Assembly: GCF_006335125.1 (NCBI RefSeq)
Contig: NZ_VDMO01000015.1
Location: 1-64,000, forward strand
Direction of reading: 5' to 3'
DNA length: 64,000 nt
Origin: Deinococcus radiopugnans ATCC 19172
GTDB taxonomy: Bacteria; Deinococcota; Deinococci; Deinococcales; Deinococcaceae
Shown here: in pieces, positions 30,768-42,689 of the stretch
Numbering within the stretch: position 1 is the stretch's first letter
How the letters are laid out: the number at the start of each line of letters is the position of its first letter
Program-made: the position numbers and the translations under genes
Notes under the pieces: generated by a model
Told to the model about the DNA's origin: nothing
What the model saw: only the letters and a program-made list of their open reading frames with translations
Databases searched by the model: none

Positions 30768-31127
30768 TCATGGCACCACCTGCACGCTCACCGCGTGCCA
30801 TTCGTCTGTCCGCCGGGCGTACACCCGCAGGAAGCTCTGGATGCGTTCACCGTCGGCGTACAACGTGCCGCGCGTGATGGCCGTGTCGCCGAACACGCGC
30901 GAGGCGTGGCGCTCGAAGACGAGGGTAGAGGGCGGGTTGCGGGCCATGCCGTCCAGCGCGTCCCGCTTGAAAACCACCTGACCGTCCGGGAAGAAGGCCA
31001 GCCAGTCGTCGGCCAGCACCTCTGCCATCTCCTGCGGGCTGCGGCGGTGATAGGCGGCGTTCCAGCGGTCATCCAGGAGCAGCACGGCGTCGAGATCCGC
31101 CTGGGAGGTGTCATTGAGCGGCAGCAC
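30768..31127 (-). CDS. SnoaL/DUF4440-like (NTF2-fold) protein
   Basis: 119 residues. The pattern LDAVLLLDDRWNAAYHRRSPQEMAEVLADDWLAFFPDGQVVFKRDAL followed by a beta-sheet with RGTLYADGERIQSFLRVYARRTDEWHAVSVQV is typical of NTF2-like DUF4440/SnoaL proteins, a fold used by small isomerases and by non-enzymatic binding domains. It lies between mqnE and mqnA on the same strand, but a menaquinone role is only suggested by position. Confidence 0.8.
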   Translation of the reverse strand: MLPLNDTSQADLDAVLLLDDRWNAAYHRRSPQEMAEVLADDWLAFFPDGQVVFKRDALDGMARNPPSTLVFERHASRVFGDTAITRGTLYADGERIQSFLRVYARRTDEWHAVSVQVVP

Positions 31128-31168
31128 GGTCAGGCTCCCAGGCGGCCAGAACAGGGGAGGGCACCGCG

Positions 31169-32299
<1,131 letters not shown>

Positions 32300-32305
32300 G
32301 AGGGG

Positions 32306-32311
32306 AGGATA
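32306..32311 (-). promoter_or_regulatory. Leaderless -10 for mqnE
   Basis: TATCCT on the minus strand, 6 nt before the ATG at 32299. Confidence 0.5.
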
Positions 32312-32370
32312 CGCCCCAGGTCTGCCTCAAAGTGTCCCTTTGACCCGATAAGAGGGCCATGAAGACCGCG

Positions 32371-32376
32371 TAGGGT
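32371..32376 (+). promoter_or_regulatory. Leaderless -10 for the DUF1684 gene
   Basis: TAGGGT, 6 nt before the ATG at 32383. Confidence 0.5.
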
Positions 32377-32382
32377 GTCGGC

Positions 32383-33018
32383 ATGTCTTCTGGCGCACCC
32401 ACGGCGTGGCTTGACCTCCTTGACTGGCGGCGTGAGGTCAGCGCCCTGTACGCCCGCGTGCGGGCCGAGTTGCCGCGTGATCCACAGGCAGCGCATCAGT
32501 TGTGGCAGACGGGCCGCAATGCCCTGTTCAAGGCCCACCCGCAGTCCCCGCTGGACGCGGCGGCGCGGGCCGCTTTCGCGTCATTGCCGTGCTGGCCCTA
32601 CGATCCGGCGCTGGCGTTCAGCGCGCGGGTGGATACCTCTGGCCCGCAGGAACGCCTGACCGTCCCCTCTTCGACAGGCCAGGACATGTCCCTGGTGCGC
32701 TTCGGGCAGGTCACGTTGCCGATAGGCACGCTGGACGTGTACTGGATCGACGTATATGGCGGCGGCGTGTTTCTGCCGTTTCGGGACGCCACCAGCGGGC
32801 AGGAAAGCTATGGCGGCGGGCGCTACCTGCTGGACACCGCCAAGAGTGCCGATCTGGGCAGCCTGTCTTTGAATGGCACGGCGTCGGGCGCACTGCGGCT
32901 GGACTTCAATTTCGCCTACCACCCGTCCTGCTTTTACGATTCCCGCTGGAGCTGCCCGCTCGCGCCGCCGCAGAACGTGCTGGGCGGCCCGGTGCGGGCA
33001 GGCGAGCGGTTATCGTGA
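32383..33018 (+). CDS. DUF1684 family protein
   Basis: 211 residues. The C-terminal half has the DUF1684 signature: DVYGGGVFLPFRDATSGQESYGGGRYLLDTAKSADLG, then LRLDFNFAYHPSCFYDSRWSCPLAPPQN. The N-terminal helices contain the common WRREVSALYARVRAE segment. The role of the family is unknown. Divergent from mqnE and convergent with pmbA. Confidence 0.9.
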   Translation: MSSGAPTAWLDLLDWRREVSALYARVRAELPRDPQAAHQLWQTGRNALFKAHPQSPLDAAARAAFASLPCWPYDPALAFSARVDTSGPQERLTVPSSTGQDMSLVRFGQVTLPIGTLDVYWIDVYGGGVFLPFRDATSGQESYGGGRYLLDTAKSADLGSLSLNGTASGALRLDFNFAYHPSCFYDSRWSCPLAPPQNVLGGPVRAGERLS

Positions 33019-33029
33019 TCCAGTCTGGC

Positions 33030-34397
33030 TCAGCTTCCGCCGATGCCCAGCGCCCCCACGCGCACGGCGGGCGCCCCGGCAGACCACTCTGACCACTCCA
33101 GCTCGTCGCCCACCGCCTCGATCCCTGCCAGCACGTCCAAGATGTTCCCGGCCACGGTAAAGACCTCCAGGGGATGCTGTTCCGTGCCGCCCTCGAACCA
33201 GAAGCCCTCGGCCTCCAGGCTGAAATCCCCGGTAATGGGGTTGGCCCCTGCGTGGCCGCCCGACACGCCGGTCACGCGCACGCCGGTCAGCCCCGCCGTC
33301 ACCTGTGCTGTGGGCGTCTCTCCGGCCCTCAGCATCAGGTTGCTGGGGCCGACGCCCACGGTGCCCTGGTACCCGTGGCGGCTGGCGTGGCCGGTGCTGA
33401 CGGTGCCGGCGCGGGCGGCGGTGTCCTGGTTGTGCATGAAGGCGCTCAGGCGTCCGGCGTCCACCAGCGTCAGCGGGGCGCTGGGGCAGCCCTCGGCGTC
33501 GAAGGCGCGCGAACTCAGGCCGCGCGGCAGGGTGGCGTCGTCCACCAGGGTCACCAGCGGGCTGGCGATGCTGTCGCCCAGGCGGCCCGCTAGCGGCGAC
33601 TTGCCCTCCTCCACCATGCGGCCACTGAACATCGGCGAGAACAGCATCAGCAGCTCAGCCAGGCACTCGCCGCTGAAGACGACGGGAAAGGTGCCGCTGG
33701 GCGCGGGCCTGGCGCCCAGCAGGCGGGTGGCCTTCTCCACCGCGCTCAGCGCCGTGCGGGTGGGATCGAGATCGGTGAACTCGCGGGTGAACTGCCAGTC
33801 GCCGCTCATCTTGGTCTGGCCGTCCTCGCTGACCAGCGGGTAGACGTACTGCATGGCGTACAGCTGCGCGTCCTGGCGTTCCAGCCCCTGGGTGTTGGCG
33901 ATCAGGCCGTGCACGTCGCCGTCCTGATAGCCGCCGTAGGCGACGCTGGTTACGCGGGCGTCGGCCCCCTTCGCCGCCGACTCCAGCGCCAGGGCCACCC
34001 CCACCTTCTGCTCCACGGTCACGCCGCTCAGGCCCTCGCCGTACAGATCCAGGGCGGGCGGCTCGCCCCAGGCCACCAGCGCCGCGCCGCGTTCAGGTGC
34101 GGTGAGTTCGGCGTTTTCCACGGCGCTGTCCAGCGCCCGGTCCAGTGCGGGGCGCGACAGGTTCTCGCTGAAGCTGTAGCCCCACGCGCCGCCCACCAGT
34201 GCCCGCAGCCCCACGCCCTGACGGTTCGCCAGCTTGAACTCGCTGACCTCGCCGCCGAACGCCTGAACGCTGGTGCTGCTCTGGCGCTGGGCGAAGACTT
34301 CCAGGGCCACGCCCCGCTCCCCGGCCCGCGTCAGCAGGTGGCTGCGGGCGGCCTCAATCGTCAACTGTTCGGTGCGGTCCGGTTCCATTCGGGTCAT
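33030..34397 (-). CDS. pmbA: PmbA/TldE-type metalloprotease partner
   Basis: 455 residues, the subunit that pairs with TldD but lacks its zinc motif (no HExxxH). Recognisable blocks are FKLANRQGVGLRALVGGAWGYSFSEN, DYLAELLMLFSPMFSG-type region, LFMHNQDTAARAGTVSTGH-like segment and VTGVSGGHAGANPITGDFSLEAEGFWFE. It overlaps tldD by 4 nt (ATGA). TldD/E complexes trim unstructured peptides and mature some peptide natural products. Confidence 0.92.
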   Translation of the reverse strand: MTRMEPDRTEQLTIEAARSHLLTRAGERGVALEVFAQRQSSTSVQAFGGEVSEFKLANRQGVGLRALVGGAWGYSFSENLSRPALDRALDSAVENAELTAPERGAALVAWGEPPALDLYGEGLSGVTVEQKVGVALALESAAKGADARVTSVAYGGYQDGDVHGLIANTQGLERQDAQLYAMQYVYPLVSEDGQTKMSGDWQFTREFTDLDPTRTALSAVEKATRLLGARPAPSGTFPVVFSGECLAELLMLFSPMFSGRMVEEGKSPLAGRLGDSIASPLVTLVDDATLPRGLSSRAFDAEGCPSAPLTLVDAGRLSAFMHNQDTAARAGTVSTGHASRHGYQGTVGVGPSNLMLRAGETPTAQVTAGLTGVRVTGVSGGHAGANPITGDFSLEAEGFWFEGGTEQHPLEVFTVAGNILDVLAGIEAVGDELEWSEWSAGAPAVRVGALGIGGS

Positions 34398-35818
34398 GCG
34401 CGGCCTCCCACGGTGATTTCGCTGATCAGGACGTGCGGCTGCCCCACGTCGGTGGGAATGCTGCCCGAGATGCTGCCGCACATGCCCTGGCCCAGCGACA
34501 AGTCGTCTGCCACGCCCACGATGTTCTTCAAGTCCTGCGCGCCGTTGCCCACCAGCGAGGCGCCCTTGATCGGCTCGGCAAGCTCGCCGTCGCGGATCAT
34601 GTACGCCTCGTTGACGGCAAAGTTATAGTCCCCGGTGCCGGGGGTCACGCTGCCGCCGCCCATCTTGCGGGCGTAGAGGCCGTGTTTCACGCCCCGGATC
34701 AGCTCGTCGGGGGTCTGGGTGCCGTTGTCGATGAACGTGCTGCGCATGCGGCTGGCCGGGGCGAAGGTGTAGTTCTGCCGCCGTCCGCTGCCGGTGCGGG
34801 CGTGGCCGGTTTTCAGGGCGCCCACCTTGTCCACGATGAACGAGGTCAGCACGCCCCTATCGATCAGCACCGTGCGCTGTGACGGCATGCCCTCGTCGTC
34901 CACGTTGACCATGCCCCACGAGCCGGCGATGGTGCCGTCGTCGATGGCGGTGACCGATTCGTGGGCAATGCGCTGGCCCATCTTGTCGGCGAAGACGCTG
35001 GCGTTCTTCTCCACCCCCGTCGTTTCCAGGCTGTGGCCGCAGGCCTCGTGGAAGATCACGCCGCCGAACTCGTTGCCGATCACGACGGGCAGCTTCCCGG
35101 CAGGGGCGTAGTCCGCCCGCAGCATGGCGTTGGCGATGCGGGCGGCCTCTGCACCGACGCTCTCAGGGGTCACTGTTTCAAAGAATTCCAGGCCCTGACC
35201 CGCGCCGGGGCCGTAATGGCCGTTTTCACGGAAGGTGCCGTCCTGCGCGATGGCGCTGACCACCAGCCGCGTCCAGACCCGCTCGTCCTCGGCCCACAGC
35301 CCGTCGGAGTTGGCGATCAGCACGCGCTGCACGCGGTCGAGGTAGGTCACGTCCACCGTCTTCACGTCGCCTACGCCCGCCGCTGCCCCGTGTGCCCGGC
35401 GCATCAGGGCCAGCTTCTCGCGGCGCTGCACGGTCAGCGGGTGTTCGCGGGCCACGTACAGGGGCTGGACGTCTACGGTACGGAAATCCAGCCCGCCCAC
35501 GCCGTCACGGCTGACCTCGCCCTGCCCGGACTGGGCGCGGGCCACCGAGTCGGCCAGCGTTCTCAGGCCGTTCGCGGTCACGTCGTTGGTGTAGGCGTAG
35601 ACCACGCGCGTGCCGTACAGCAGCCGCAGGCCCGCGCCGAACAGGTTGCCGCCCCCGGCGTCCTTGACCTCGCCCTGGTGCAGGCGCAGCGTGGTGTTGA
35701 CGGTGTCTTCCACGAACAGTTCGGAAAAATCGGCCCCGCCGGCGCGGGCGGCCTGCAGAACCTCGGCGGCCAGGTGGGGGTCGAGCAATCGGGGGGTGGA
35801 GGCGGTCGGTGCAGTCAC
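34394..35818 (-). CDS. tldD: TldD metalloprotease
   Basis: 474 residues. The zinc motif HEACGH (about 257-262) lies in GGVIFHEACGHSLE, followed by GTIAGSWGMVNVDDEGMPSQRTVLI and GTGDYNFAVNEAYMIRDGE, all typical of TldD. The GTG at 35818 has AGGAG upstream; an earlier in-frame start at 35866 has no such site. With pmbA it forms a coupled pair that probably acts as a heterodimer in the cytoplasm. Confidence 0.93.
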   Translation of the reverse strand: MTAPTASTPRLLDPHLAAEVLQAARAGGADFSELFVEDTVNTTLRLHQGEVKDAGGGNLFGAGLRLLYGTRVVYAYTNDVTANGLRTLADSVARAQSGQGEVSRDGVGGLDFRTVDVQPLYVAREHPLTVQRREKLALMRRAHGAAAGVGDVKTVDVTYLDRVQRVLIANSDGLWAEDERVWTRLVVSAIAQDGTFRENGHYGPGAGQGLEFFETVTPESVGAEAARIANAMLRADYAPAGKLPVVIGNEFGGVIFHEACGHSLETTGVEKNASVFADKMGQRIAHESVTAIDDGTIAGSWGMVNVDDEGMPSQRTVLIDRGVLTSFIVDKVGALKTGHARTGSGRRQNYTFAPASRMRSTFIDNGTQTPDELIRGVKHGLYARKMGGGSVTPGTGDYNFAVNEAYMIRDGELAEPIKGASLVGNGAQDLKNIVGVADDLSLGQGMCGSISGSIPTDVGQPHVLISEITVGGRA

Positions 35819-35978
35819 GGGTTCTCCTGTGGTGGGGTGGTGGCCTGGGTTGTTGAACCCTCCCACTTTGCCGCGAACGGGGCCGAAAGGGAAGCGGGAA
35901 TGTGAGCCGATGGCCCCGTTAGGCCAGATCGCCTAGGCCCACCGGCCAGACCGTCAGGTTTGTGGATGGGCGGGGCGC

Positions 35979-35984
35979 TACGCT
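35979..35984 (+). promoter_or_regulatory. Leaderless -10 for the DUF3006 gene
   Basis: TACGCT, 6 nt before the GTG at 35991. Confidence 0.5.
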
Positions 35985-35990
35985 GTGGAC

Positions 35991-36392
35991 GTGAAGAAAG
36001 CGGACCATCATCAGAACGCTTTGCCAGAGGATGCTGCGGCGGCTGCGGCGGGTGAACGTCAGACGGTCGAATCTCTGCCTGCGGTGTCGCCGCCTGCCAC
36101 ACACCGGTCCCCGGAACGCTGGACCGTGGACGGCATCGAGGACGGCCCGCACGGCCCGCTGGCCCGGCTGGAACGCGAGGACGGCACGACGTTCGATCTG
36201 CCGCTGCGTGTGTTGCCCGGGGCCCTGCGTGAGGGTGACCTGCTGGACGTGCAGGACGGCCCGGACGGCGTGACCGTCCGTATTCTGGTGGCCGAGACCA
36301 TGGAGCGCCGCGAAACCGCGCAGGCGCGGCTGGAGGCCCTGAACAACGCCGAATCTGATTTGCGTGAAGAGGATGGAGAGATCACGGTATGA
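35991..36392 (+). CDS. DUF3006-type protein
   Basis: 133 residues. After a variable N-terminal 40 residues, WTVDGIEDGPHGPLARLEREDGTTFDLPLRVLPGALREGDLLDVQDGPDGVTVRI matches the small DUF3006 beta-barrel family. A basic/acidic helix follows. It overlaps the next gene by 4 nt (ATGA), and DUF3006 genes commonly sit beside ComEC-like metallo-beta-lactamase genes. Confidence 0.8.
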   Translation: MKKADHHQNALPEDAAAAAAGERQTVESLPAVSPPATHRSPERWTVDGIEDGPHGPLARLEREDGTTFDLPLRVLPGALREGDLLDVQDGPDGVTVRILVAETMERRETAQARLEALNNAESDLREEDGEITV

Positions 36393-37441
36393 GCGACAAG
36401 CCTCCGAAGAAGAAAGCGCCGGGGAAGAAGGCGGCTGGGAAGAAAGGCGCTGAAAAGAGTGAGACTGGGAAGCGGGCGGCTGGAAAAAAGGCCGCCCCCA
36501 GAACTGGCGGGGCCGCCTCCCGCAAGGCAGCCGCCCGCAGGCCTGCCCGCTGGGGGCGCAGGCGCGGCCCCAGCCCGGCGGATATCGCGGGCCTGGTTGT
36601 GCTGGCGCTGACCGTCTCGCTGGCGGCGTGTAACGGCATGACCGGCAAGGGCAAGGACAAGGCTGAGGGCGGCGCGACCCCCCAGGGCCAGGTCACCGTG
36701 CGCTTTCTGGATGTGGGTCAGGGCGACGCGGTGCTGGTCCGCAGTCCCGAGGGCAAGACCATGCTGATCGACGGGGGCCGCAGCATATCGCGCATGGAAG
36801 ACCACATGAAAACCTACGGCATCGACAAGATCGACGTGATGGTGGCCACCCACGCCGACGCCGACCACATCGCAGGACTGGTGGCGGCGGCCCGGGCCAA
36901 ACCGACGCTGTTCATCAACAACGGGCTGGGCGGGACCACCAAGACCTGGGAGCGGCTGGTGGACGCGTTGCAGGCCCAGAAGACCACCTTCAAGAAGGCC
37001 AGCAACCAGCTGATCAACCTGGGCAGTGTGAAAGTGCAGGTGATTGGCCCGCCCTCCGGCGTGGGCGACGCGCAGAACGACAACAGTGTCGGCGTGGCCC
37101 TGCAATTCGGCGACTTCCGCGCCCTGATGACCGGCGACAGCGAGCTGAAGGAGACGGCGGCGTGGCTGGAGCAGGACAGGGACGAGATCCGGGGGCCGTT
37201 CCAGGCCTACAAGAGCATCCACCACGGCGCGGCCAACGGTGATAGCGCGGCGTGGCTGGCGGTGGTGCGCCCGGAAAACGTGGTCATCAGCGTGGGCGAG
37301 AACAATTACGGGCATCCCACGAAGACGGCGCTGGACCTGTACCGGCAAAACGGCGTCCGCATCTACCGTACCGATCAGAACGGCACGGTGACCTTCACAG
37401 GCAATGCGGACGGGACTTATACGGTGAACACGCAGCGCTAG
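36389..37441 (+). CDS. Membrane-anchored ComEC-like metallo-beta-lactamase protein
   Basis: 350 residues. Residues 1-60 are a Lys/Arg/Ala-rich tail (cytoplasmic by charge), 64-80 a hydrophobic helix ending LAAC like a lipobox, and 100-345 a metallo-beta-lactamase domain of the ComEC/Rec2 C-terminal type: VRFLDVGQGDAVLVRSPEG, LIDGGRS, THADADHIAGLV (metal ligands), MTGDSE and FQAYKSIHHGAANGDSA. The related domain in ComEC degrades DNA during competence, so an exported nuclease is plausible. The basic tail might bind DNA, but this is inference. Confidence 0.85.
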   Translation: MSDKPPKKKAPGKKAAGKKGAEKSETGKRAAGKKAAPRTGGAASRKAAARRPARWGRRRGPSPADIAGLVVLALTVSLAACNGMTGKGKDKAEGGATPQGQVTVRFLDVGQGDAVLVRSPEGKTMLIDGGRSISRMEDHMKTYGIDKIDVMVATHADADHIAGLVAAARAKPTLFINNGLGGTTKTWERLVDALQAQKTTFKKASNQLINLGSVKVQVIGPPSGVGDAQNDNSVGVALQFGDFRALMTGDSELKETAAWLEQDRDEIRGPFQAYKSIHHGAANGDSAAWLAVVRPENVVISVGENNYGHPTKTALDLYRQNGVRIYRTDQNGTVTFTGNADGTYTVNTQR

Positions 37442-37487
37442 CTGTGGCCGGGCAGTCCAGAAATGTGCGTCCAGGTAAAGGACAGGT

Positions 37488-38270
37488 GTGATCTACTCCA
37501 GCATGTCGCGCATCGGTCTGCCCATCGTCCTGGCACTCGTCCTCTGCGGTTGCGAGGCGTTCAATGTACCCAGCGAACCCAGTCTGGCCGTGTCGGACGC
37601 GGATTTTTCGGAGGTGCTGGCAAAGGCTCCGACGAGCGGCCCGCTGGGACGGACACCGACGCTGAGCGGGCACGTCGCCCGCTGGTCCATCTCCAGTTCC
37701 CGTCCCGTGTCGCTGGACTGGCCGCAGAAGACGGTGGTGGGCACCATCGACGGCGGAGGCAACTACACCGTCGTGCTTCCCGCGCAGCCGCCTGCCCCCT
37801 TGCCCTCTTCAGGGCTGCCCGCCACTGTGCCCCTGCGCCAGCTTGTGCGGGCGTTCAACATCTTTGGGGACGCCGACTGCTCCGTGGACACGCTGGTGGT
37901 CAGTGTGCCGGACGCGGAGGCCGCCGAGTTGACCGGGTTCTACGTTGCCCGCAACAGCGCCGATGCGGCGGCACCCCTTCAGCCCCAGTTCTCGCCTCTG
38001 CCACCCTATACCACCTTCAGGCCGTTCACGCAGTATTTCAACGCCTCCGAGATGCTGCTGTACTCCAGCGTCGCCGCGACGGCGAAGGGTGAGCTGTCCT
38101 GCACCAGCCAGTACTCGTCAGGCAGTCGTTACCACCTGTTTGTCAATATTGCGCTTGCTCAGGGCTGGAATTCAGCCACGTTAATCTACGGCGAGGAGTT
38201 CACGGTTGGCGACGAGCGCCTCCAGAAAATGCTGCTCAAGGGCGGTCTGGGCAGAAGCGGCCTGGATTAA
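37488..38270 (+). CDS. Putative lipoprotein of unknown function
   Basis: 260 residues. The signal peptide ends with a lipobox LCGC (Cys22), then a proline-rich outer-face domain with cysteines in DADCSVD and LSCTSQ. No family was recognised. The GTG at 37488 has AAAGGA 5 nt before it; an ATG at 37503 is the alternative. It starts about 45 nt after the metallo-beta-lactamase gene on the same strand. Its 3' end overlaps the next gene by 4 nt. Confidence 0.65.
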   Translation: MIYSSMSRIGLPIVLALVLCGCEAFNVPSEPSLAVSDADFSEVLAKAPTSGPLGRTPTLSGHVARWSISSSRPVSLDWPQKTVVGTIDGGGNYTVVLPAQPPAPLPSSGLPATVPLRQLVRAFNIFGDADCSVDTLVVSVPDAEAAELTGFYVARNSADAAAPLQPQFSPLPPYTTFRPFTQYFNASEMLLYSSVAATAKGELSCTSQYSSGSRYHLFVNIALAQGWNSATLIYGEEFTVGDERLQKMLLKGGLGRSGLD

Positions 38271-39223
38271 CCGACGTTCAGTTCGTCGGGCGCTGGGGTC
38301 TCAAGCGTCATCTGCTGACCAGTCACCGGATGGACGAACCCCAGCCGGTACGCGTGCAACAGATAGCCGCCGTCGCCCGGCAGTCCTGGCAGCTCGCCCA
38401 GCGGCAATCCACCCGGCCCGTACAGTGGATCGCCCACCAGCGGGTGCCCGATAGACGCGAGATGAATCCGGATCTGGTGCGGGCGGCCCGTGTGGATGTC
38501 TACCTCGAACAGCGTGCGGTCTGAGCGCCGCTCCAGCACCTGCGCCGTGGAGTGGGAGGGTTTGCCGCCCGCGCTGGCCGCGTACACCTCGCCTAATGTT
38601 GGATGCGGCACCGGGCCGATGGGCGTGGTGATCGCGTATCTCTCCTGTTCGGCCACGCCCTGGGCCAGCGCCCGGTAAACCTTCCGGACGCGGTTCTCGC
38701 GCCAGTCCCGCGACAGCGCCGCCCCCGCCTGGGGGGTCAGGGCAAACAGCACCAGCCCCGAGGTGCCGCGTCCCAGTCGGTGCAGCGGCGACGCCTGCGG
38801 CCACTGCCGGCGCACCAGCGTCAGCAGGGTGTGGTTCAGAAACCCGCCCGCCGGAACTGTGGGCAGCCCGGAGGATTTGGACACGGCCAGCACTGCGGCG
38901 TCCTCGTGCAGTACTGCAAAATGCAGCGGCACGGCGTCCTCGGGCCACGGTGGACGGTTCCAGACCAATGTCTGGCCGGTCCTTAAAACCTCCGTGCCCT
39001 GAACCGTGACGCCGTCCAGCACGACTTCGCCGCGCCGTAGCCGGGACTGCCAGGCCTCCACGGTGGAATGCCCATAGCGCCCCGCCAGATACGCCAGCAC
39101 GCCCACGCCCGCGCCGCGTGGGGCAATGCGCTCGGTGTAGGCGTAACCGTCGTTGAGGGTAGGGGGCAGGTTGAGCATAGGCACGCAGTCTGACAGCTGC
39201 GGCGGAAGCAGAAACTGAGCCAT
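38267..39223 (-). CDS. RluA-family pseudouridine synthase with altered catalytic motif
   Basis: 318 residues from the ATG at 39223 (ATG 39178 and GTG 39283 are also in frame). An S4-like N-terminal region ([25 protein letters not shown]) precedes the catalytic domain. The usual HRLDxxTSG carries the catalytic Asp, but here the sequence is [14 protein letters not shown], with Gly at 151, confirmed from the codons. The rest ([37 protein letters not shown]) is normal for the family. Activity is uncertain. Similar HRLG forms may exist in a subfamily; I could not check. Confidence 0.85.
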   Translation of the reverse strand: MAQFLLPPQLSDCVPMLNLPPTLNDGYAYTERIAPRGAGVGVLAYLAGRYGHSTVEAWQSRLRRGEVVLDGVTVQGTEVLRTGQTLVWNRPPWPEDAVPLHFAVLHEDAAVLAVSKSSGLPTVPAGGFLNHTLLTLVRRQWPQASPLHRLGRGTSGLVLFALTPQAGAALSRDWRENRVRKVYRALAQGVAEQERYAITTPIGPVPHPTLGEVYAASAGGKPSHSTAQVLERRSDRTLFEVDIHTGRPHQIRIHLASIGHPLVGDPLYGPGGLPLGELPGLPGDGGYLLHAYRLGFVHPVTGQQMTLETPAPDELNVG

Positions 39224-39300
39224 GATGCGGAGTCGCCCCCAGCCCTCCGGCGCTAGCATGCCCGGATGACCGCCTGTCCCCACGTTTTCCGAGGTGCCGC

Positions 39301-40878
<1,578 letters not shown>

Positions 40879-40911
40879 CCCTCGACAGCCTCAGAGGCTG
40901 CCCCGGTGTGT

Positions 40912-41721
40912 TTATCCTGGCCGCACACCCGCCGCCACCAGCACCGGGATGGGCACGGTCAGCGCCTGTCCAGCGAACAGGGCCTCCAGTTCGGCCATGT
41001 GGTCGTTCTGAAGCTGTTGGCGAACATCCGGCGGCAGGGAGGCCAGCGGCGCCCCTTCCATGCCTGCCTCGATGTCGTTCCAGCGGTCCTGCGGGGTGGG
41101 CAGCGTGTAGGGCAGTTCCTGAAGGTCCACCGCGACCCCCTCAAAACCCGCCGCGCGCAGCAACTCCGCTGCCGCGTCCGGCGAGGGCAGGCGGCCCAGC
41201 GGCGGAAAGCCCGGATGGAAGCCCACGCCTTCCAGGGCCACGCGCCAGCGCCCCGACAGGTCACCCATCAGGCCCTTGCCAAAGGAGCTGAAGGCCACCC
41301 GTCCGCCCGGACGCAGCACCCGCCGCCACTCGCGCAGGGCCGCGTCCATGTCCGGCACGAAGAACAGCCCCGAGGCGCAGGCCACGCCGTCGAATTCGGC
41401 GTCCGCGAAGGGCAGGGCCGTCGCGTCCGCCTCCGCGAATGAAAGCTGGGGCTGCCCCGCCGCCCTGTTCCGTGCCACGGTCAGCATGCCCGGCGACAGG
41501 TCCGCGCCCACCACCCGCCCGCCCGCGCCCACCGCGTCGGCCAGCGCCAGGGCCAGCGTCCCGGTGCCGCACATCACGTCCAGCAGCGTTTCATCCGGCT
41601 GTGGCCTGAAACGCCCCGCCAGATACCGCGCCGTCAGCGGCAGAAAGCCCAGGCGGTCATAGTGCGCCGCAAGCGTGTCGAACAGCCGGACATTCTGCGC
41701 GGTGCGCTCGTCGGGGTTCAT
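40912..41721 (-). CDS. Class I SAM-dependent methyltransferase (UbiE-like)
   Basis: 269 residues. Motif I is LLDVMCGTGTLALALAD, the acidic ribose-binding Asp follows in VVGADLSPGML, then ADATALPFADAEFDGVACASGLFF and the post-motif GGRVAFSSFG. UbiE-type placement fits the class but not a specific substrate; a menaquinone or small-molecule target is possible. Convergent with rqcH. Confidence 0.85.
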   Translation of the reverse strand: MNPDERTAQNVRLFDTLAAHYDRLGFLPLTARYLAGRFRPQPDETLLDVMCGTGTLALALADAVGAGGRVVGADLSPGMLTVARNRAAGQPQLSFAEADATALPFADAEFDGVACASGLFFVPDMDAALREWRRVLRPGGRVAFSSFGKGLMGDLSGRWRVALEGVGFHPGFPPLGRLPSPDAAAELLRAAGFEGVAVDLQELPYTLPTPQDRWNDIEAGMEGAPLASLPPDVRQQLQNDHMAELEALFAGQALTVPIPVLVAAGVRPG

Positions 41722-41954
41722 GGTGGCTGTAGCTTAAACCTCGACGCGGCCTGGCTTGCCGTATCCCCTGGGGTGAAACCATTCCCTTTTCGCCTCCGCC
41801 ACCCGCACGGTGCTGGGCCTGTCTCCCGGCGATTCGGACGGCCCCGACAGCTGGAAACACACCTGATCGGCGGGTCCTTGAGTGCAGGAGTCGCAAGGGT
41901 CATGCGCGGCGCGGTGGCGTTGCAAGCCTGACAGTCCCCTCGCGGGCAGCGTGC

Positions 41955-41960
41955 TAGCGT
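41955..41960 (+). promoter_or_regulatory. Leaderless -10 for the DsbA-family gene
   Basis: TAGCGT, 7 nt before the ATG at 41968. Confidence 0.5.
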
Positions 41961-41967
41961 CCCCCCC

Positions 41968-42642
41968 ATGACCCCATCCAATGACGTGTTCTTCGATTTC
42001 GTCTGTCCCTACGCCTGGCGCGGGGTGGAGCTGGCTCAGGTGCTGCGGCAGGCGGGCGAGCAGACGTTCACGCTCCGGCACTTCTCGCTGGTGCAGGGCA
42101 ACCACCCCGACAACGCCGGTCAGTCGGAACCCGTGTGGTGGCTGACCGATCAGCCGGCAGAGTCGGGCGAGCGGTTTCAGCAGTCCAGCCTGCTGGCCTT
42201 TCTGGCGGCGGGGGCGGCGGCAAAGCAGGGCGAGGAGCAGAGCTGGGACTTCACGCTGGCCCTGTTCCGGGCCGTTCATGCGGAGAAAAAGCCGCTGGAC
42301 GAGGACGCGGTGATGGCCGCTGCGAGGGCTGCAAAGCTCGATCTGGAGCAGTTTTCTGCGGACCGCCAGGATGATGAGGGCCTGCGCGCCAGCCTCCGTC
42401 AGGATCTGGCTGAGGCCGCCGGGATCGGGGTCTTCGGCACGCCCACCTTTGTGTTGCCCGGCGGAGAGGCCGCCTACTACCGCTTCGAGAATCTGACCCG
42501 CGAACTGGACACGGCCCGCCAGTGGTGGAAGCTGTACGGCGAGGTTCTGCACTCCGGTGCAGGGATCGCCACGGTCAAGCGGGCGAAGAACCGTCCCGCG
42601 AAAAAGGCCGCCCACAAGGAGCTGGCGCAGCAGACGGCGTAA
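41968..42642 (+). CDS. DsbA/FrnE-like thioredoxin-fold oxidoreductase
   Basis: 224 residues. The active-site region FDFVCPYAWRGVELA has a single cysteine (CPYA) instead of CPxC, as in FrnE/2-hydroxychromene-2-carboxylate isomerase relatives that work with glutathione- or thiol-type partners. FGTPTFVLPGGEAAYYRFENLTREL is the cis-Pro region. The N terminus has no signal peptide, so it is cytoplasmic. A Lys/Ala-rich C-terminal tail is present. Confidence 0.85.
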   Translation: MTPSNDVFFDFVCPYAWRGVELAQVLRQAGEQTFTLRHFSLVQGNHPDNAGQSEPVWWLTDQPAESGERFQQSSLLAFLAAGAAAKQGEEQSWDFTLALFRAVHAEKKPLDEDAVMAAARAAKLDLEQFSADRQDDEGLRASLRQDLAEAAGIGVFGTPTFVLPGGEAAYYRFENLTRELDTARQWWKLYGEVLHSGAGIATVKRAKNRPAKKAAHKELAQQTA

Positions 42643-42660
42643 CGCTTCGCCTCCATTCGT

Positions 42661-42689
42661 CCTCTGCCGTCTACGCAGAGGGCTTTTTT
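42661..42689 (+). terminator. Intrinsic terminator after the DsbA-family gene
   Basis: CCTCTGC (42661-42667) and GCAGAGG (42675-42681) pair around CGTCTAC, followed by C and six T (42684-42689). It reaches the convergent GNAT gene stop. Confidence 0.8.

Noticed and set aside
38267..39283. A frameshift or sequence error at the HRLG motif of the pseudouridine synthase
   Set aside because: The frame is open across the motif and the codons are clear, with family blocks on both sides; the change is a real substitution as far as the sequence shows.
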